From Tessaracoccus lacteus (GTDB lineage: Bacteria > Actinomycetota > Actinomycetes > Propionibacteriales > Propionibacteriaceae): a DNA stretch of 64,000 bases. The stretch is from contig NZ_CP123967.1 of assembly GCF_029917005.1 (NCBI RefSeq), forward strand, positions 1,488,001-1,552,000, written 5' to 3'. Positions 35,901 through 45,123 of the stretch are shown piece after piece. The first letter of the stretch is position 1. Each line of letters begins with the position of its first letter. Under the pieces are notes generated by a model that searched no databases, was not told the DNA's origin, and worked only from the letters and a program-made list of their open reading frames with translations. The position numbers were made by a program, and so were the translations under genes.

Positions 35901-36977
35901 TTACCTTCCCCGGCTGGCAGCCCATGCGTGCCAGCCTCCCTCTGTGATGGCGCCGCGGAGCTTCTCCGCGACCTCCCGCTCGACGGCGATCGACAGGTAG
36001 CCGACCTCCCGGACCGGGTCGTGTGTGAGTTCGAAGTCCTCGACGTTGAAGCCGGCCTCGCCGATGTCGTTGAAGAGGCGGGCGAGCGCGCGCGGCTCGT
36101 CGGGGATCTCGACGGTGACCTCGAGCATGTCGATCGGGTCCTGGCCGTGCTTGCCGACCAGCGACAGGGCGCCGGCCTGGCCGAGGCCGAGGAACTTCTC
36201 CAGCTCGTCGCCGTCGTCGAGCACCTGGATCAGGTAGGACAGGTCGCGCGAGACCTCGAGCAGCTCGTGCCGGACCGCGGCCGCGTTGGAGGTGAGGATC
36301 TGGCGCCACAGGGCGGGGTCGGACCCGGCGATGCGCGTCACGTCGCGGATGCCCTGCCCGGCCAGCCGCAGGTTCGGCTGCGGGACCTCGCGCAGGTGGC
36401 TGGCGGTCAGGATGCTCATCAGGTGCGGGACGTGGCTGACCTGCGCGACGGCCTCGTCGTGCAGCGGCGCGGGCATCGTCACGACGCGGGCACCGACGTC
36501 GCGCGCGAGCCGCTCGACGACGGCGACGTCCTCAGGGGTGTTGCCCTCCTGCGGCGTGACGACCCAGGTGCGGTCGCGGAACAGGTCGCCCGAGGCGGTC
36601 AGCGGCCCGGTGAACTGGGAGCCGGCCATCGGGTGCGAGCCGACGTAGCGGTGGTGCTCCGGCGCGATCCGGTCGACGGCGGCCAGGATGGGCGCCTTGA
36701 CGGAGCCGACGTCCGTGACGACGGCGTGCGGGAACTTGCCGAGCACCTCGGCGACGAGTTCGGGGATGACGTCGGGCGGGGTGGCGACGATGACGACGTC
36801 GGGGTTGTCGGTGCTCTCGTCGGAGACCTCGCCGGCGCCCAGCCCTGCGGCGACGACCGCGTGGGACGTGGCGATGTCCCAGAGCCGCACGTCGTAGCCG
36901 GCGCGGGTCAGCGCGAGGCCGAGCGACGAGCCGACCAGGCCGGCTCCGAGGATCAGGACGTGGGTGGGCTCAGCCAC
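35901..36977 (-). CDS. tyrA: Prephenate dehydrogenase with ACT domain
   Basis: 358 residues. It oxidises prephenate to 4-hydroxyphenylpyruvate for tyrosine synthesis. The NAD motif is LGAGLVGSSLG (residues 10-20), the catalytic-His region is YVGSHPMAGSQFTGP, and VSHVPHLMS is a family block. An ACT domain at about 285-345 (LEVTVEIPDEPRALARLFND) suggests feedback by tyrosine. Its GTG start overlaps the prcA stop by 8 bp, so it is translated with the proteasome genes, an unusual pairing. Confidence 0.95.
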   Translation of the reverse strand: MAEPTHVLILGAGLVGSSLGLALTRAGYDVRLWDIATSHAVVAAGLGAGEVSDESTDNPDVVIVATPPDVIPELVAEVLGKFPHAVVTDVGSVKAPILAAVDRIAPEHHRYVGSHPMAGSQFTGPLTASGDLFRDRTWVVTPQEGNTPEDVAVVERLARDVGARVVTMPAPLHDEAVAQVSHVPHLMSILTASHLREVPQPNLRLAGQGIRDVTRIAGSDPALWRQILTSNAAAVRHELLEVSRDLSYLIQVLDDGDELEKFLGLGQAGALSLVGKHGQDPIDMLEVTVEIPDEPRALARLFNDIGEAGFNVEDFELTHDPVREVGYLSIAVEREVAEKLRGAITEGGWHAWAASRGR

Positions 36978-37617
36978 GGCGGGCCTCCTGCCTGGGAAGG
37001 CGGCGGAACGTGCGGCGGCGGCCGGTGCCGCGCTCGAGCACCGCGGCCTCGATGGAGCTGGAGCCCAGCGCCCTGCGGGCGGCCGCGAGCGCCTCGTCGA
37101 GGCTCGCCTGCGGGTCGAACCCGGCGCGCAGCCGCTCGGCGACGTGCTCGACGTCTCCGCCGATGACAGCCAGGTCGGTCTCGTCGGTGATGACGCCGTC
37201 GTAGCTGACGCGGTAGAGCACGTCGTCGGCGGAACTCTCCCCCAGCTCGGCGACGATCAGCTCGACCTCGAACGGCTTTTCGGCCCCGGAGAACGCCGCG
37301 CCGAGCTGGGCGGAATAGGCGCCGGCCAGGCTGCGCGCGGTGACGTCGCTGCGGTCGTAGGCGTAGCCGCGCAGGTCCGCGTGGCGGATTCCCGCGACGC
37401 GCAGCGCCTCGAACTCGTTGTAGCGGCCGACGGCTGCGAAGCCGATGCGGTCGTAGATCTCGGAGACCTTGTTGAGCGTCGTGGAGTGGTTGTCGGCGAC
37501 CATCGCGATGCCGTCGGCGTAGCGCAGCACCACGACGGCGCGGCCGCGGGAGATGCCCTTGCGGGCGAACTCGGCCCGGTCCAGCATCAGCTGCTCGGGG
37601 TTGACGTAGAACGGCAT
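36970..37617 (-). CDS. prcA: 20S proteasome alpha subunit
   Basis: 215 residues, the structural alpha ring of the bacterial proteasome. The alpha-type N-terminus FYVNPEQLMLDRAEFARKGI (the gate and H0 helix) is present, followed by AVVVLRYADGIAMVADN, IYDRIGFAAVGRYNEFEALR and SYDGVITDETDLAVIGG. No catalytic Thr, as expected. The extreme C-terminus lacks an obvious pupylation feature and is Arg-rich. It lies 2 bp after prcB and overlaps tyrA. Together they form a barrel that needs an ATPase such as Mpa/ARC, which is not in this window. Confidence 0.94.
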   Translation of the reverse strand: MPFYVNPEQLMLDRAEFARKGISRGRAVVVLRYADGIAMVADNHSTTLNKVSEIYDRIGFAAVGRYNEFEALRVAGIRHADLRGYAYDRSDVTARSLAGAYSAQLGAAFSGAEKPFEVELIVAELGESSADDVLYRVSYDGVITDETDLAVIGGDVEHVAERLRAGFDPQASLDEALAAARRALGSSSIEAAVLERGTGRRRTFRRLPRQEARRG

Positions 37618-37619
37618 GC

Positions 37620-38414
37620 TCACAGCGCCCTCCCGCGCGGTCCGTCGGGTCGGCCGATGCGTGCGGTCACGATGGCCTCGGCCACCTCGCGCACGCCATC
37701 CTCGGACCAGCGGGCGACGCCGTCGGCGGAGGCGCGCATGACGAGCGGGAAGATGCCCCGGGTCAGGTCGAGGCCGGAGGTGGCGGAGTCGTCGTCGGCC
37801 GCGTCGTATAGCGACTGCAGCAGCGTCGCGACGGCTGTGAGCTCGTCGGCCTCCGGGTCGTGCAGCTTCTTGAGCGCCCCACGGGCGAACGCCGAGCCGG
37901 AGCCCACCGAACAGAAGTCGTGTTCCTCGTAGCGGCCACCGGTCGCGTCGTAGGAGAACATCCGCCCGCGTCCGGCGCGTTCGTCCCAGCCGATGAACAG
38001 GGGCAGGACCACCATGCCCTGCATTGCCTGGGCGAGGTTGCCGCGGATCAGGGCGCCGAGGCGGTTGGCCTTGCCGTCGAAGCTCAGCCGGGTTCCCTCG
38101 ACCTTCTCGAAGTGCTCGAGTTCCACCTGGAAGAGGCGGACGAGTTCGACGGCGATGCCGGCAACGCCGGCGACTCCGACGATGGAGTGGTCGTCGGCGG
38201 AGAAGACCTTCTCGATGTCGCGCATGGCGATGGCCGACCCCATGGTCGCCCGCCGGTCCCCTGCCATGACGACGCCGTCGCGATACCGCGCGGCGACGAT
38301 CGTGGTTCCGTGCACGGCAGGCAGGTCGGGGTGGCCCGGCCCGGGGAGGGCCTCGGGGGCGACCAGCCGCAGGTACTCGGCGAACGAGGCGCTGAGGTGG
38401 GGCATCTGAGTCAC
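37620..38414 (-). CDS. prcB: 20S proteasome beta subunit (catalytic)
   Basis: 264 residues. A propeptide of 36 residues ends at HG, and the catalytic N-terminal Thr37 is in [20 protein letters not shown], with Asp and Lys of the site in DRRATMG and [22 protein letters not shown] follows. The GTG at 38414 lies 6 nt after CACAAT (leaderless type); the ATG at 38405 is the alternative. pup, which normally precedes prcB, is absent; upstream is a divergent nuclease gene. Confidence 0.94.
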   Translation of the reverse strand: MTQMPHLSASFAEYLRLVAPEALPGPGHPDLPAVHGTTIVAARYRDGVVMAGDRRATMGSAIAMRDIEKVFSADDHSIVGVAGVAGIAVELVRLFQVELEHFEKVEGTRLSFDGKANRLGALIRGNLAQAMQGMVVLPLFIGWDERAGRGRMFSYDATGGRYEEHDFCSVGSGSAFARGALKKLHDPEADELTAVATLLQSLYDAADDDSATSGLDLTRGIFPLVMRASADGVARWSEDGVREVAEAIVTARIGRPDGPRGRAL

Positions 38415-38513
38415 CGGGCCATTGTGTCAGACGAGATCCACCCCGCCTGTCACGGGCACGGAGGTGGCTTGCCATGATGGAGTCGCCGGTGCGACCGGCG
38501 GAACTGGAGAATC

Positions 38514-39578
38514 ATGCAGGCTCGGAAGCGTCGCGCCGGCTGCGGCGGCACCGTCATGGTGGTCGTCGGAGGGCTCATCGGACTAGGCCTGCTGGGATCG
38601 CTGTTCGGGGGCGACGACGACGTCGCCGAGCCCGCGTCGAGCCTGTCTCCGACGGCCCTGGCCACCGCGGTCACGGAGGCGGCCGAGGGTGCCGAGGCGG
38701 AGGCCGCTCCCACACAGACCACGTCGACGGCGGCCGCGAAGGCGACGGATACCGCGAGCGACGACGCATCGTCGAAGACGGAGGGAACCGCGGCGAAGCT
38801 GCTCGAGACGCTGGACATCAAGGGCCGCGCGGCGAAGACCGGCTACTCCCGCGACGAGTTCGGAGCCAGCTGGGCCGACGTGGACCGCAACGGCTGCGAC
38901 ACCCGCAACGACATCCTCAGCCGCGACCTCACGAAGGTCACCTACAAGGACGGCACGCACGACTGCGTCGTCCTCACGGGCAGGCTCAGCGACCCCTACA
39001 CGGCGACGAAGATCAGCTTCGTCCGCGGCCAGGACACGTCCACTGCGGTGCAGATCGACCACGTCGTCGCCCTGTCGGACGCCTGGCAGAAGGGCGCCCA
39101 GAAGCTCGACGAGGACACGCGCAAGGCGTTCGCGAACGACCCGCTGAACCTGCTGGCCGTCGACGGGCCGGCGAACCAGGCCAAGGAGGACGGCGACGCC
39201 GCCACCTGGCTCCCGCCGAACAAGGCGTACCGCTGCCAGTACGTGGCGCGGCAGGTGGCGGTGAAGGCGAAGTACGACCTGTGGGTCACCCAGGCCGAAC
39301 ACGACGCCATCGCCAGGGTGCTCAAGTCCTGCCCGGACCAGTCGTTGCCGGACGACGACTCCCACGGCACGGTCAAGGTCACGGCCACCGTCACCCCGTC
39401 AGCCAAGGCGACGAAGAAGGCCTTGGCGAAGGCGACCCCGAAGGCCACCGAGGCGGAGTCGGTGTACTACGCGAACTGCACCGCGGCCCGGGAGGCCGGC
39501 GCTGCCCCCGTCCGGAAGGGCGACCCCGGCTACTCGACGCGGCTGGACCGCGACGGTGACGGCATCGGCTGCGAGTAG
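38514..39578 (+). CDS. Secreted or anchored HNH (DUF1524) nuclease with C-terminal excalibur domain
   Basis: 354 residues. One N-terminal membrane helix (TVMVVVGGLIGLGLLGSLF, residues 13-31) acts as anchor or signal. An Ala/Thr/Ser linker leads to a GmrSD-type HNH domain: GCDTRNDILSRDL, IDHVVALSDAW (His of the site), NDPLNLLAVDGPANQAK and WLPPN. The last 40 residues are an excalibur calcium-binding domain (YYANCTAAREAG to LDRDGDGIGC). It is probably an extracellular DNase. A GGAG site lies before the ATG. Divergent from prcB. Confidence 0.88.
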   Translation: MQARKRRAGCGGTVMVVVGGLIGLGLLGSLFGGDDDVAEPASSLSPTALATAVTEAAEGAEAEAAPTQTTSTAAAKATDTASDDASSKTEGTAAKLLETLDIKGRAAKTGYSRDEFGASWADVDRNGCDTRNDILSRDLTKVTYKDGTHDCVVLTGRLSDPYTATKISFVRGQDTSTAVQIDHVVALSDAWQKGAQKLDEDTRKAFANDPLNLLAVDGPANQAKEDGDAATWLPPNKAYRCQYVARQVAVKAKYDLWVTQAEHDAIARVLKSCPDQSLPDDDSHGTVKVTATVTPSAKATKKALAKATPKATEAESVYYANCTAAREAGAAPVRKGDPGYSTRLDRDGDGIGCE

Positions 39579-39581
39579 GCC

Positions 39582-40340
39582 TCAGCTTCGCGTCGCGTGG
39601 TCCGTGACCGCCTCCAGGTCGGCGCGGACGTCGGCCGGTTCTCCAGCCAGCGGCAGGTTGGCCGTGTCGTCGGCGCCGTCCAACCCCTTGTCGGGGGCCA
39701 GTGCGGCGAAGAGCGGGTCGAGGTCACTCTGGGCCGGGCCGCGCTCCGCGACCAGTTCCAGGGTCTTCCCGTCTGCCCCGGGCGAGGTCAGCGACGCGAC
39801 GAGCACGTCGGCAATCTGCTCGCGCGCGATGACCCCGTCGGCCGGGCTGCCGGCCCAGCGGCGGTCGCCCTGCAGGAAGTGCAGGCTGTGCTGGTCGTCG
39901 TCGTTGCAGTCGAACCAGCCGGGCCTGACGATCGTGTACGGGTGCCCGCTCGCCCGGACCAGCCGCTCCGAGCGGCGCTTCCAGTCGTGGTAGCCGCCGG
40001 CACGGTTCGTGACGCCGATCGCCGTCATCAGCGCGATGCGGACAGGTCGGTCGCCGATGGCAGTCAGCACGTTGAGCACTCCCCCGTAGTCGACGTCGCG
40101 GACCTTCGGGCTCTGGTACGGGGCGCCGTGCGTGAACACGACCGCGTCGATGCCCTCGACGGCCGCGGCAAGCGTGGACGCATCCGTGAGGTCGCCGGCG
40201 ACGGCCTCGGTGCCCGCGGGAGCCGAGGCAGGCCGGCGGGTCAGGACCCGGACGGTGTGCCCGTCGGCGAGCGCGCGTCGGGCGACGAGGCGTCCGATGC
40301 TGCCGGTGCCGCCGACGAGCAGGATGGTCAGTGGTGTCAT
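39582..40340 (-). CDS. NAD(P)-binding atypical SDR (NmrA-like)
   Basis: 252 residues with the nucleotide motif LVGGTGSIGRLVARR (residues 8-22), AGDLTDASTL and VFTHGAP. A YHDWKRRSE segment takes the place of the active-site Tyr/Lys. The fold is of the NAD(P)H-binding, NmrA-like group, often quinone or NADPH sensors or reductases. It is the last gene of a four-gene oxidoreductase operon (12 bp after the aldo-keto reductase). The specific reaction is unknown. Confidence 0.82.
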   Translation of the reverse strand: MTPLTILLVGGTGSIGRLVARRALADGHTVRVLTRRPASAPAGTEAVAGDLTDASTLAAAVEGIDAVVFTHGAPYQSPKVRDVDYGGVLNVLTAIGDRPVRIALMTAIGVTNRAGGYHDWKRRSERLVRASGHPYTIVRPGWFDCNDDDQHSLHFLQGDRRWAGSPADGVIAREQIADVLVASLTSPGADGKTLELVAERGPAQSDLDPLFAALAPDKGLDGADDTANLPLAGEPADVRADLEAVTDHATRS

Positions 40341-40352
40341 GGTTGCTCCTCC

Positions 40353-41372
40353 TCAGCGGCGACGGGCCGCGGGCAGCAGCTCGTGGTCGCCGTAGCTGTT
40401 GTCGTCGGGGTTGATGGTGACGCCGGGCGCGACGATCTGGTCGATGCGGTCGAGGACGTCGTCGGACAGGGTCAGCGACGCGGCGGGGAGGTAGGCCCGG
40501 AGCTGCTCCATCGTGCGGGGCCCGACGATCGCCGAGGTCACGCCGGGGTGCCGGATGATGAACGCGATGGACAGCTCGATCAGGGACATGCCGGCTTCCT
40601 CCGCGAGCAACGCGAGGTCCTCGACCGTGTCCAGCTTGCGTCGGTTGTCCGGCGACGACATGTCGAAGCGTGCCTTCGGCCGGGCGGCGGAGGTCGGCGT
40701 CGATGCGCCGTGCTTCCGCCACTTGCCGGACAGCCACCCGCCGTCGAGCGGGCTGTACGTGAGCGATCCCATCCCGTGCCGGAGCAGCGTCGGGAGGACG
40801 TCCTGCTCGATGCCGCGCACCAGGATCGAGTACGGCGGCTGCTCCGTGACGAAGCGCTCGAGGTGCCGGTCGCGGGAGACCCACTGGGCCTCGACGATCT
40901 GCGACCCGGAGAAGGACGACGACCCCAGGTAGCGGATCTTGCCCTGGTGGACGAGGTCCGTGAGTGCGCCGAGGGTCTCGGAGATGTCGGTGTCGGGGCT
41001 CGGGCGGTGCACCTGGTAGAGGTCGATGTGGTCGGTGCCGAGGCGCCGGAGCGAGTTTTCGACCTCGTGGATGATCCAGCGTCGGGAACCACCGCGGTGG
41101 TTCGGCTCGTCCGGGTCCATGGGCATGAAGAACTTGGTGGCGAGCACGACGTCGTCGCGGCGCCCCTTGAGCGCCCTCCCGGTGATCTCCTCGGAGATGC
41201 CGCCGGAGTAGACGTCGGCGGTGTCGACGAAGTTGATGCCGGCGTCGAGGGCCGCGTGGATGATCCGGACGCTGTCGTCGACATCGCTGTTGCCCCACGG
41301 GCCGAACATCATCGTGCCGAGGCACAGCGGGCTGACGCGCACACCGGTGCGGCCGAGGTTGCGGTACTCCAT
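40353..41372 (-). CDS. Aldo/keto reductase
   Basis: 339 residues, a TIM-barrel NADPH oxidoreductase. The catalytic tetrad is seen in NFVDTADVYSGG (Asp, Tyr), ATKFFMP (Lys) and LYQVHRPS (His). The C-terminal cofactor part is AIVGPRTMEQL. The size and the RNLGRTGVRVSPLCLGTMMFG start fit the AKR11/12-like group of general aldehyde/ketone reductases. The start lies 1 bp after the stop of the next aldo/keto reductase, so they are coupled. Confidence 0.9.
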   Translation of the reverse strand: MEYRNLGRTGVRVSPLCLGTMMFGPWGNSDVDDSVRIIHAALDAGINFVDTADVYSGGISEEITGRALKGRRDDVVLATKFFMPMDPDEPNHRGGSRRWIIHEVENSLRRLGTDHIDLYQVHRPSPDTDISETLGALTDLVHQGKIRYLGSSSFSGSQIVEAQWVSRDRHLERFVTEQPPYSILVRGIEQDVLPTLLRHGMGSLTYSPLDGGWLSGKWRKHGASTPTSAARPKARFDMSSPDNRRKLDTVEDLALLAEEAGMSLIELSIAFIIRHPGVTSAIVGPRTMEQLRAYLPAASLTLSDDVLDRIDQIVAPGVTINPDDNSYGDHELLPAARRR

Positions 41373-41373
41373 G

Positions 41374-42258
41374 TCAGGCCTCGTCGATGACGAAGTCGAA
41401 CATGGCCTCGCGCGCCTCGTCGGGGTCGGGGCCGCCGCGCACGCCGGTGTCGAGGGCGTCGATGCGGGCGATCTCGTCGGCCGTGAGCTCGAAGTCGAAG
41501 ACGTCGAAGTTCTGGGCGATGCGTGCGGGGTTGACGGACTTCGGGATGACGGAGCGTCCCTCCTGGATACCCCAGCGCAGCATCACCTGAGCCGGCGACT
41601 TGCCGTGGGTCGTCGCGATGTCGCCGATGGTCGGGTCCTGCATGACGCTGCGCTTCCCGTCGCCCCAGCCGGGGTAGAACGTGATGCCGCCGATGGGCGA
41701 CCACGCCTGCGTGAGGATGCCGTGCGCGGCGTTGGCGCGCTGGACGTCCAGCTGGCTGAAGTATGGGTGCAGCTCCACCTGGTTGACGGCGGGCACCACC
41801 TCGACCTCGACTAGCAGCCGCTCCAGGTGGTGGGGCATGAAGTTGCTGATGCCGATGGCGCGCACCTTCCCGTCGTCCAGGAGCTGCTCGAGCGCCCGGT
41901 AGGCGGCGACGGTCGCGTCGAACCGCGACGGGGCCGGCTGGTGCAGGATCAGCAGGTCGAGCGTCTCGACGCCGAGCTTGCCCGTGGCCTTCTCGAAGGC
42001 GTGGAGGGTCGTGTCGAGGCCGTAGTCGGAGACCCAGACCTTGGTCTCGATGAAGATGTCCTCGCGTGCGACGCCGGAGCGACGGATGCCCTCGCCCACC
42101 TGGCGTTCGTTGCGGTACGCGGCCGCGGTGTCGATGTGCCGGTAGCCGACGTTCAGCGCGGTCTCGACCGCGGCTGCGGTCTCCTCCGGGGGGCTCTGGA
42201 AGACGCCGAGTCCAAGCGTCGGCATCGTGACGCCGTTGTTGAGCGTGAGTTCGATCAT
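41374..42258 (-). CDS. Aldo/keto reductase (2,5-diketo-gluconate-reductase-like, AKR5 group)
   Basis: 294 residues. It has GYRHIDTAAAYRNERQVG (Asp, Tyr), FIETKVWVSDYG (Lys) and LLILHQPAP (His), the complete tetrad. VNQVELHPYFSQ and SVIPKSVNPARIAQNF are AKR3/5 hallmarks. It reduces aldehydes or sugar ketones with NADPH. It belongs to the same operon as the alcohol dehydrogenase (78 bp gap) and the two enzymes downstream. Confidence 0.92.
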   Translation of the reverse strand: MIELTLNNGVTMPTLGLGVFQSPPEETAAAVETALNVGYRHIDTAAAYRNERQVGEGIRRSGVAREDIFIETKVWVSDYGLDTTLHAFEKATGKLGVETLDLLILHQPAPSRFDATVAAYRALEQLLDDGKVRAIGISNFMPHHLERLLVEVEVVPAVNQVELHPYFSQLDVQRANAAHGILTQAWSPIGGITFYPGWGDGKRSVMQDPTIGDIATTHGKSPAQVMLRWGIQEGRSVIPKSVNPARIAQNFDVFDFELTADEIARIDALDTGVRGGPDPDEAREAMFDFVIDEA

Positions 42259-42336
42259 GGTTGTGCCTTCCCTTCGGGGAGTTCGTAGATGCCAGGTGCC
42301 TCTCCTGGAGCTACCCAGGTGAGGCCGGTCGGAGGG

Positions 42337-43386
42337 TCACACCGTGACCATGACCTTGAGGGCCTCGCGGGCGTCCATGGCCGCATACCCGCTGGAAACC
42401 TGGGCAAGCGGCACGGTGCGGTCGAAGACCCGCCCCGGGTCGATCCGGCCCGACAGGACGAGCGGGATCGCCTCGTCGAGGTATGCCCGCACGGGGGCAG
42501 GTCCGCCGGCCAACCGCGCGTTCCTGCCGAAGAGCGAGCCGAAGCCGATGGGGGCCTCCTCATACTGCGGTACCCCGACCCGGCTGATGATCCCGCCGGG
42601 ACGGACGATGCCGTAGGCCTGCTGGTAGGCGGGCATGAGGCCGACGGCCTCGAGCACGATGTGGCTGCCCTCGCCGTCGGTGAGTTCCAGGACCTGCGCG
42701 ACGCCGTCGGCTCCACGCGCGGCGACCACGTCGGTGGCGCCGAACTCACGCCCGAGGTCCGTGCGGTCGGTGTGGCGGCCCATCAGGATGATCCGCTCGG
42801 CGCCGAGCTGGCGCGAGGCCAGCACCGCGGAGAGGCCGACTGCCCCGTCGCCGATGACCGTGACGGTCTTCCCCGGTTCCACCTGCCCCATGTGGGCCGC
42901 GTGGTGGCCGGTGAGGTAGACGTCGGAGAGTGCGAGCAGCGAAGCGAGCAGGCCTTCGTCGGCGGTGGTGGGGTCGACATCGGGGACCTTGACCAGGGAC
43001 CCGTCCGCGAGTGGGATCCTCGCCAGGGTGGCCTGCAGCCCACCGGTCTCGACGGAGCCGTACCAGCCGCCGTGGATGCAGGAGGTCTGGAAGCCCTCCC
43101 GACAGAACACGCAGGTGTTGTCCTGGAAGGCGAAGGGGGCGATGACGAAGTCCCCTGGCTTCACCGTGCGCACGTCGGCGCCAATCTCCTCGACGACAGC
43201 GATCAGCTCGTGGCCCATCGGGGTGCCCTGCGACGAGGCGGGCATGGAGTGGTACGGGTGCAGGTCGGACCCGCAGACGCACGCGCGCACCATGCGCACG
43301 ATCGCGTCGGTCGGCTGCTGGATGAGCGGGTCGGGGACGTTCTCGACGCGGACATCGCCGGCGCCGAACATGAAAGTGGCGAGCAT
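42337..43386 (-). CDS. Zinc-dependent alcohol dehydrogenase (MDR superfamily)
   Basis: 349 residues. The catalytic zinc Cys is in VCGSDLHPYH and MGHELIAVVEEIG supplies His/Glu. The structural-zinc loop reads NTCVFCREGFQTSC, with three of the usual four Cys, as in some related subfamilies. The cofactor motif is VIGDGAVGLSAVLA. The ATG at 43386 has AGGAGG 4 nt upstream. It is the first gene of the oxidoreductase operon. Substrate unknown. Confidence 0.9.
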   Translation of the reverse strand: MLATFMFGAGDVRVENVPDPLIQQPTDAIVRMVRACVCGSDLHPYHSMPASSQGTPMGHELIAVVEEIGADVRTVKPGDFVIAPFAFQDNTCVFCREGFQTSCIHGGWYGSVETGGLQATLARIPLADGSLVKVPDVDPTTADEGLLASLLALSDVYLTGHHAAHMGQVEPGKTVTVIGDGAVGLSAVLASRQLGAERIILMGRHTDRTDLGREFGATDVVAARGADGVAQVLELTDGEGSHIVLEAVGLMPAYQQAYGIVRPGGIISRVGVPQYEEAPIGFGSLFGRNARLAGGPAPVRAYLDEAIPLVLSGRIDPGRVFDRTVPLAQVSSGYAAMDAREALKVMVTV

Positions 43387-43758
43387 GAGACCTCCTGGTT
43401 GGCTCGCCACCCATTCAAGCCTCGACGTCCTGCCCGGAACAGACACTGCTGAGGCAGGTACTGACAGGGCCACCCTCGTCAAGGCGCGCAGTGGCTGTGG
43501 GTTCCCACTGGCCGAGCTCGGAGATGCCGAGGAAGAGAAAGGGAAGGGCGAGGGCGGCGAGCATCAGGCAGCTCTGCTCCGTGAGCCGGGCTGCGTCCGC
43601 CTCTGTGCCCGGGGCCCTGGTCCCGCCCGACGTGCCTGAGCTCCACGCGAACTACCACCGCGCAGTCATCGGCCCTAGGACCCTGACTTCGACCGCGCTC
43701 ACCTCCCCGGTTCCGGCCCAGGCACGCATCCCGGCGCGTTAGCCCTAGTATCTGCCAC
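43387..43758. other. Intergenic region upstream of the oxidoreductase operon
   Basis: I see no supported gene. The right end carries TAGTAT at 7 nt before the acetyltransferase ATG. A short stretch around 43500-43600 encodes, leftward, a hydrophobic run (LAALALPFLFLGI) that might be a decayed membrane-protein fragment; support is weak. Confidence 0.4.
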
Positions 43759-44298
43759 ATGGACCTCGTCTTTCGCACCGCCGACGTCGACGACGTCGAC
43801 GACATCGTCACGCTCGTGACCGCCGCCTACCGGGGCGACTCCAGCCGTGAAGGGTGGACGACGGAGGCGGACCTGCTCGAAGGCCAGCGGGTGGATTCCG
43901 AGGGCGTCGTCGCCGACATCCAGAAGCCGGGCAGCCTGATCCTGCTCGGTGAGTCCGAGGGTGAGACCGTCGCGTGCGTCCACCTGGAGCAGGAGGCCGA
44001 CGCCGGGTACTTCGGCATGTTCGCCGTGCACCCGAGGATGCAGGGCAGCGGCCTCGGGAAGGCTGTCATGGCGGAGGCCGAGCGCATCGTCCGCGACGAC
44101 TGGGGCCTCCCCGCCATGCGCATGACCGTCATCGATGTGCGCGACTCCTTGCTGGCGTTCTACGAGCGTCGCGGCTTCGTGCGTACCGGCGAGACCGAGC
44201 CGTTCCCTTACGGCGACCCGCGTTTCGGCATCCCGCAGCGCGACGACCTCCGCTTCGCCGTCCTCGTGAAGCGCCTCGACGGCCGGTCCGGCAGCTGA
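43759..44298 (+). CDS. GNAT-family N-acetyltransferase
   Basis: 179 residues. The acetyl-CoA site is in FAVHPRMQGSGLGKAVMAEA (the R/Q-x-x-G-x-G/A pattern, about residues 94-113). TVIDVRDSLLAFYERRGFV is motif B. The acceptor substrate is unknown. TAGTAT 7 nt before the ATG gives a leaderless promoter. A 21-bp tandem duplication begins just before its stop codon. Confidence 0.88.
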   Translation: MDLVFRTADVDDVDDIVTLVTAAYRGDSSREGWTTEADLLEGQRVDSEGVVADIQKPGSLILLGESEGETVACVHLEQEADAGYFGMFAVHPRMQGSGLGKAVMAEAERIVRDDWGLPAMRMTVIDVRDSLLAFYERRGFVRTGETEPFPYGDPRFGIPQRDDLRFAVLVKRLDGRSGS

Positions 44299-44332
44299 CC
44301 TCGGGCCGCCGGCAGCTGACCTCGGGCCGCCG
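44291..44332. repeat. 21-bp tandem duplication over the GNAT stop codon
   Basis: GCAGCTGACCTCGGGCCGCC plus G is present twice in tandem (44291-44311 and 44312-44332). The first copy holds the TGA of the acetyltransferase gene, so the protein end is not changed. The rest of the gap to 44701 shows no gene I can support. Confidence 0.85.
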
Positions 44333-44701
44333 GGTCGCCGCACCTGTCCCGGATCACCAGGTCTACTTCGATGCACAACATGCCCCAGATCGCCGTTCCG
44401 TCGGCCGTGTCTTTGCCGAGCCCGCTCAAGTCCCGCGCACAACGATGCCCATGCCGGCTCTGTTCTTCCTATGTTGCAGCGGCGCAGAGATAGGCATTGC
44501 TGTGCCGGACAGAGGGCGAGGCGGGAGGGTGCCCAGGGTGGCCGGAGGCACTCAGGGGACCGGGCCGGGTCAAGTCCCGTTGCGCGGGCGCCCGCGGGCG
44601 TCGCGGGAGTGCGCACACTATGTGTTCCTGGGCCGGTGCCCGGGCTCTGACCCTGCGTTGAGGCGGCCGTCGACCAGCGGCAGGCCGCTACGCTGGCGGG
44701 C

Positions 44702-45061
44702 ATGAAGCGACTCCTTCCCCTCGTGATAGATCTGGTTCTCGTCCTCGCCTTCGCCGTCATCGGGCGGGCATCACACGACGAGAATCCCGTCGTCGGGGCA
44801 CTCGGCACGGCGTGGCCGTTCATCGTCGCGTGCCTGATCGGGTGGGGCATCGTCCTGCTTCTGGAGGACGATGGGTTGGGTCTTCGTGGCGGGGCCATCA
44901 TCTGGTTCTTCACCCTGGCTGGCGGCCAGGCGCTCCGCGTCATCTCCGGCGGCACCACCCAGGTCAGCTTCATCCTCGTCACTGCGATCGTGCTGGGCGT
45001 GTTCCTGGGCGGCTGGCGTCTCGTTGCGTGGCTGCTTCGACGACGTCGCGCGACGGCGTAG
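44702..45061 (+). CDS. DUF3054 membrane protein
   Basis: 119 residues with four membrane helices. The DUF3054 start LVIDLVLVLAFAVIGRASHDE (Asp, Gly-Arg-x-Ser-His) is followed by GTAWPFIVACLIGWGIVLL, GAIIWFFTLAGGQALR and FILVTAIVLGVFLGGWRLVAW. Function unknown; conserved in actinobacteria. TACGCT 7 nt before the ATG is a leaderless-type promoter. The repeat block begins 60 bp after its stop. Confidence 0.87.
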   Translation: MKRLLPLVIDLVLVLAFAVIGRASHDENPVVGALGTAWPFIVACLIGWGIVLLLEDDGLGLRGGAIIWFFTLAGGQALRVISGGTTQVSFILVTAIVLGVFLGGWRLVAWLLRRRRATA

Positions 45062-45123
45062 GGACTTCATCGGGCTGGGGTGGGGGCCGCGAGCAGGCCT
45101 TGGGCGTGTAGTGGCGGGCTCGG

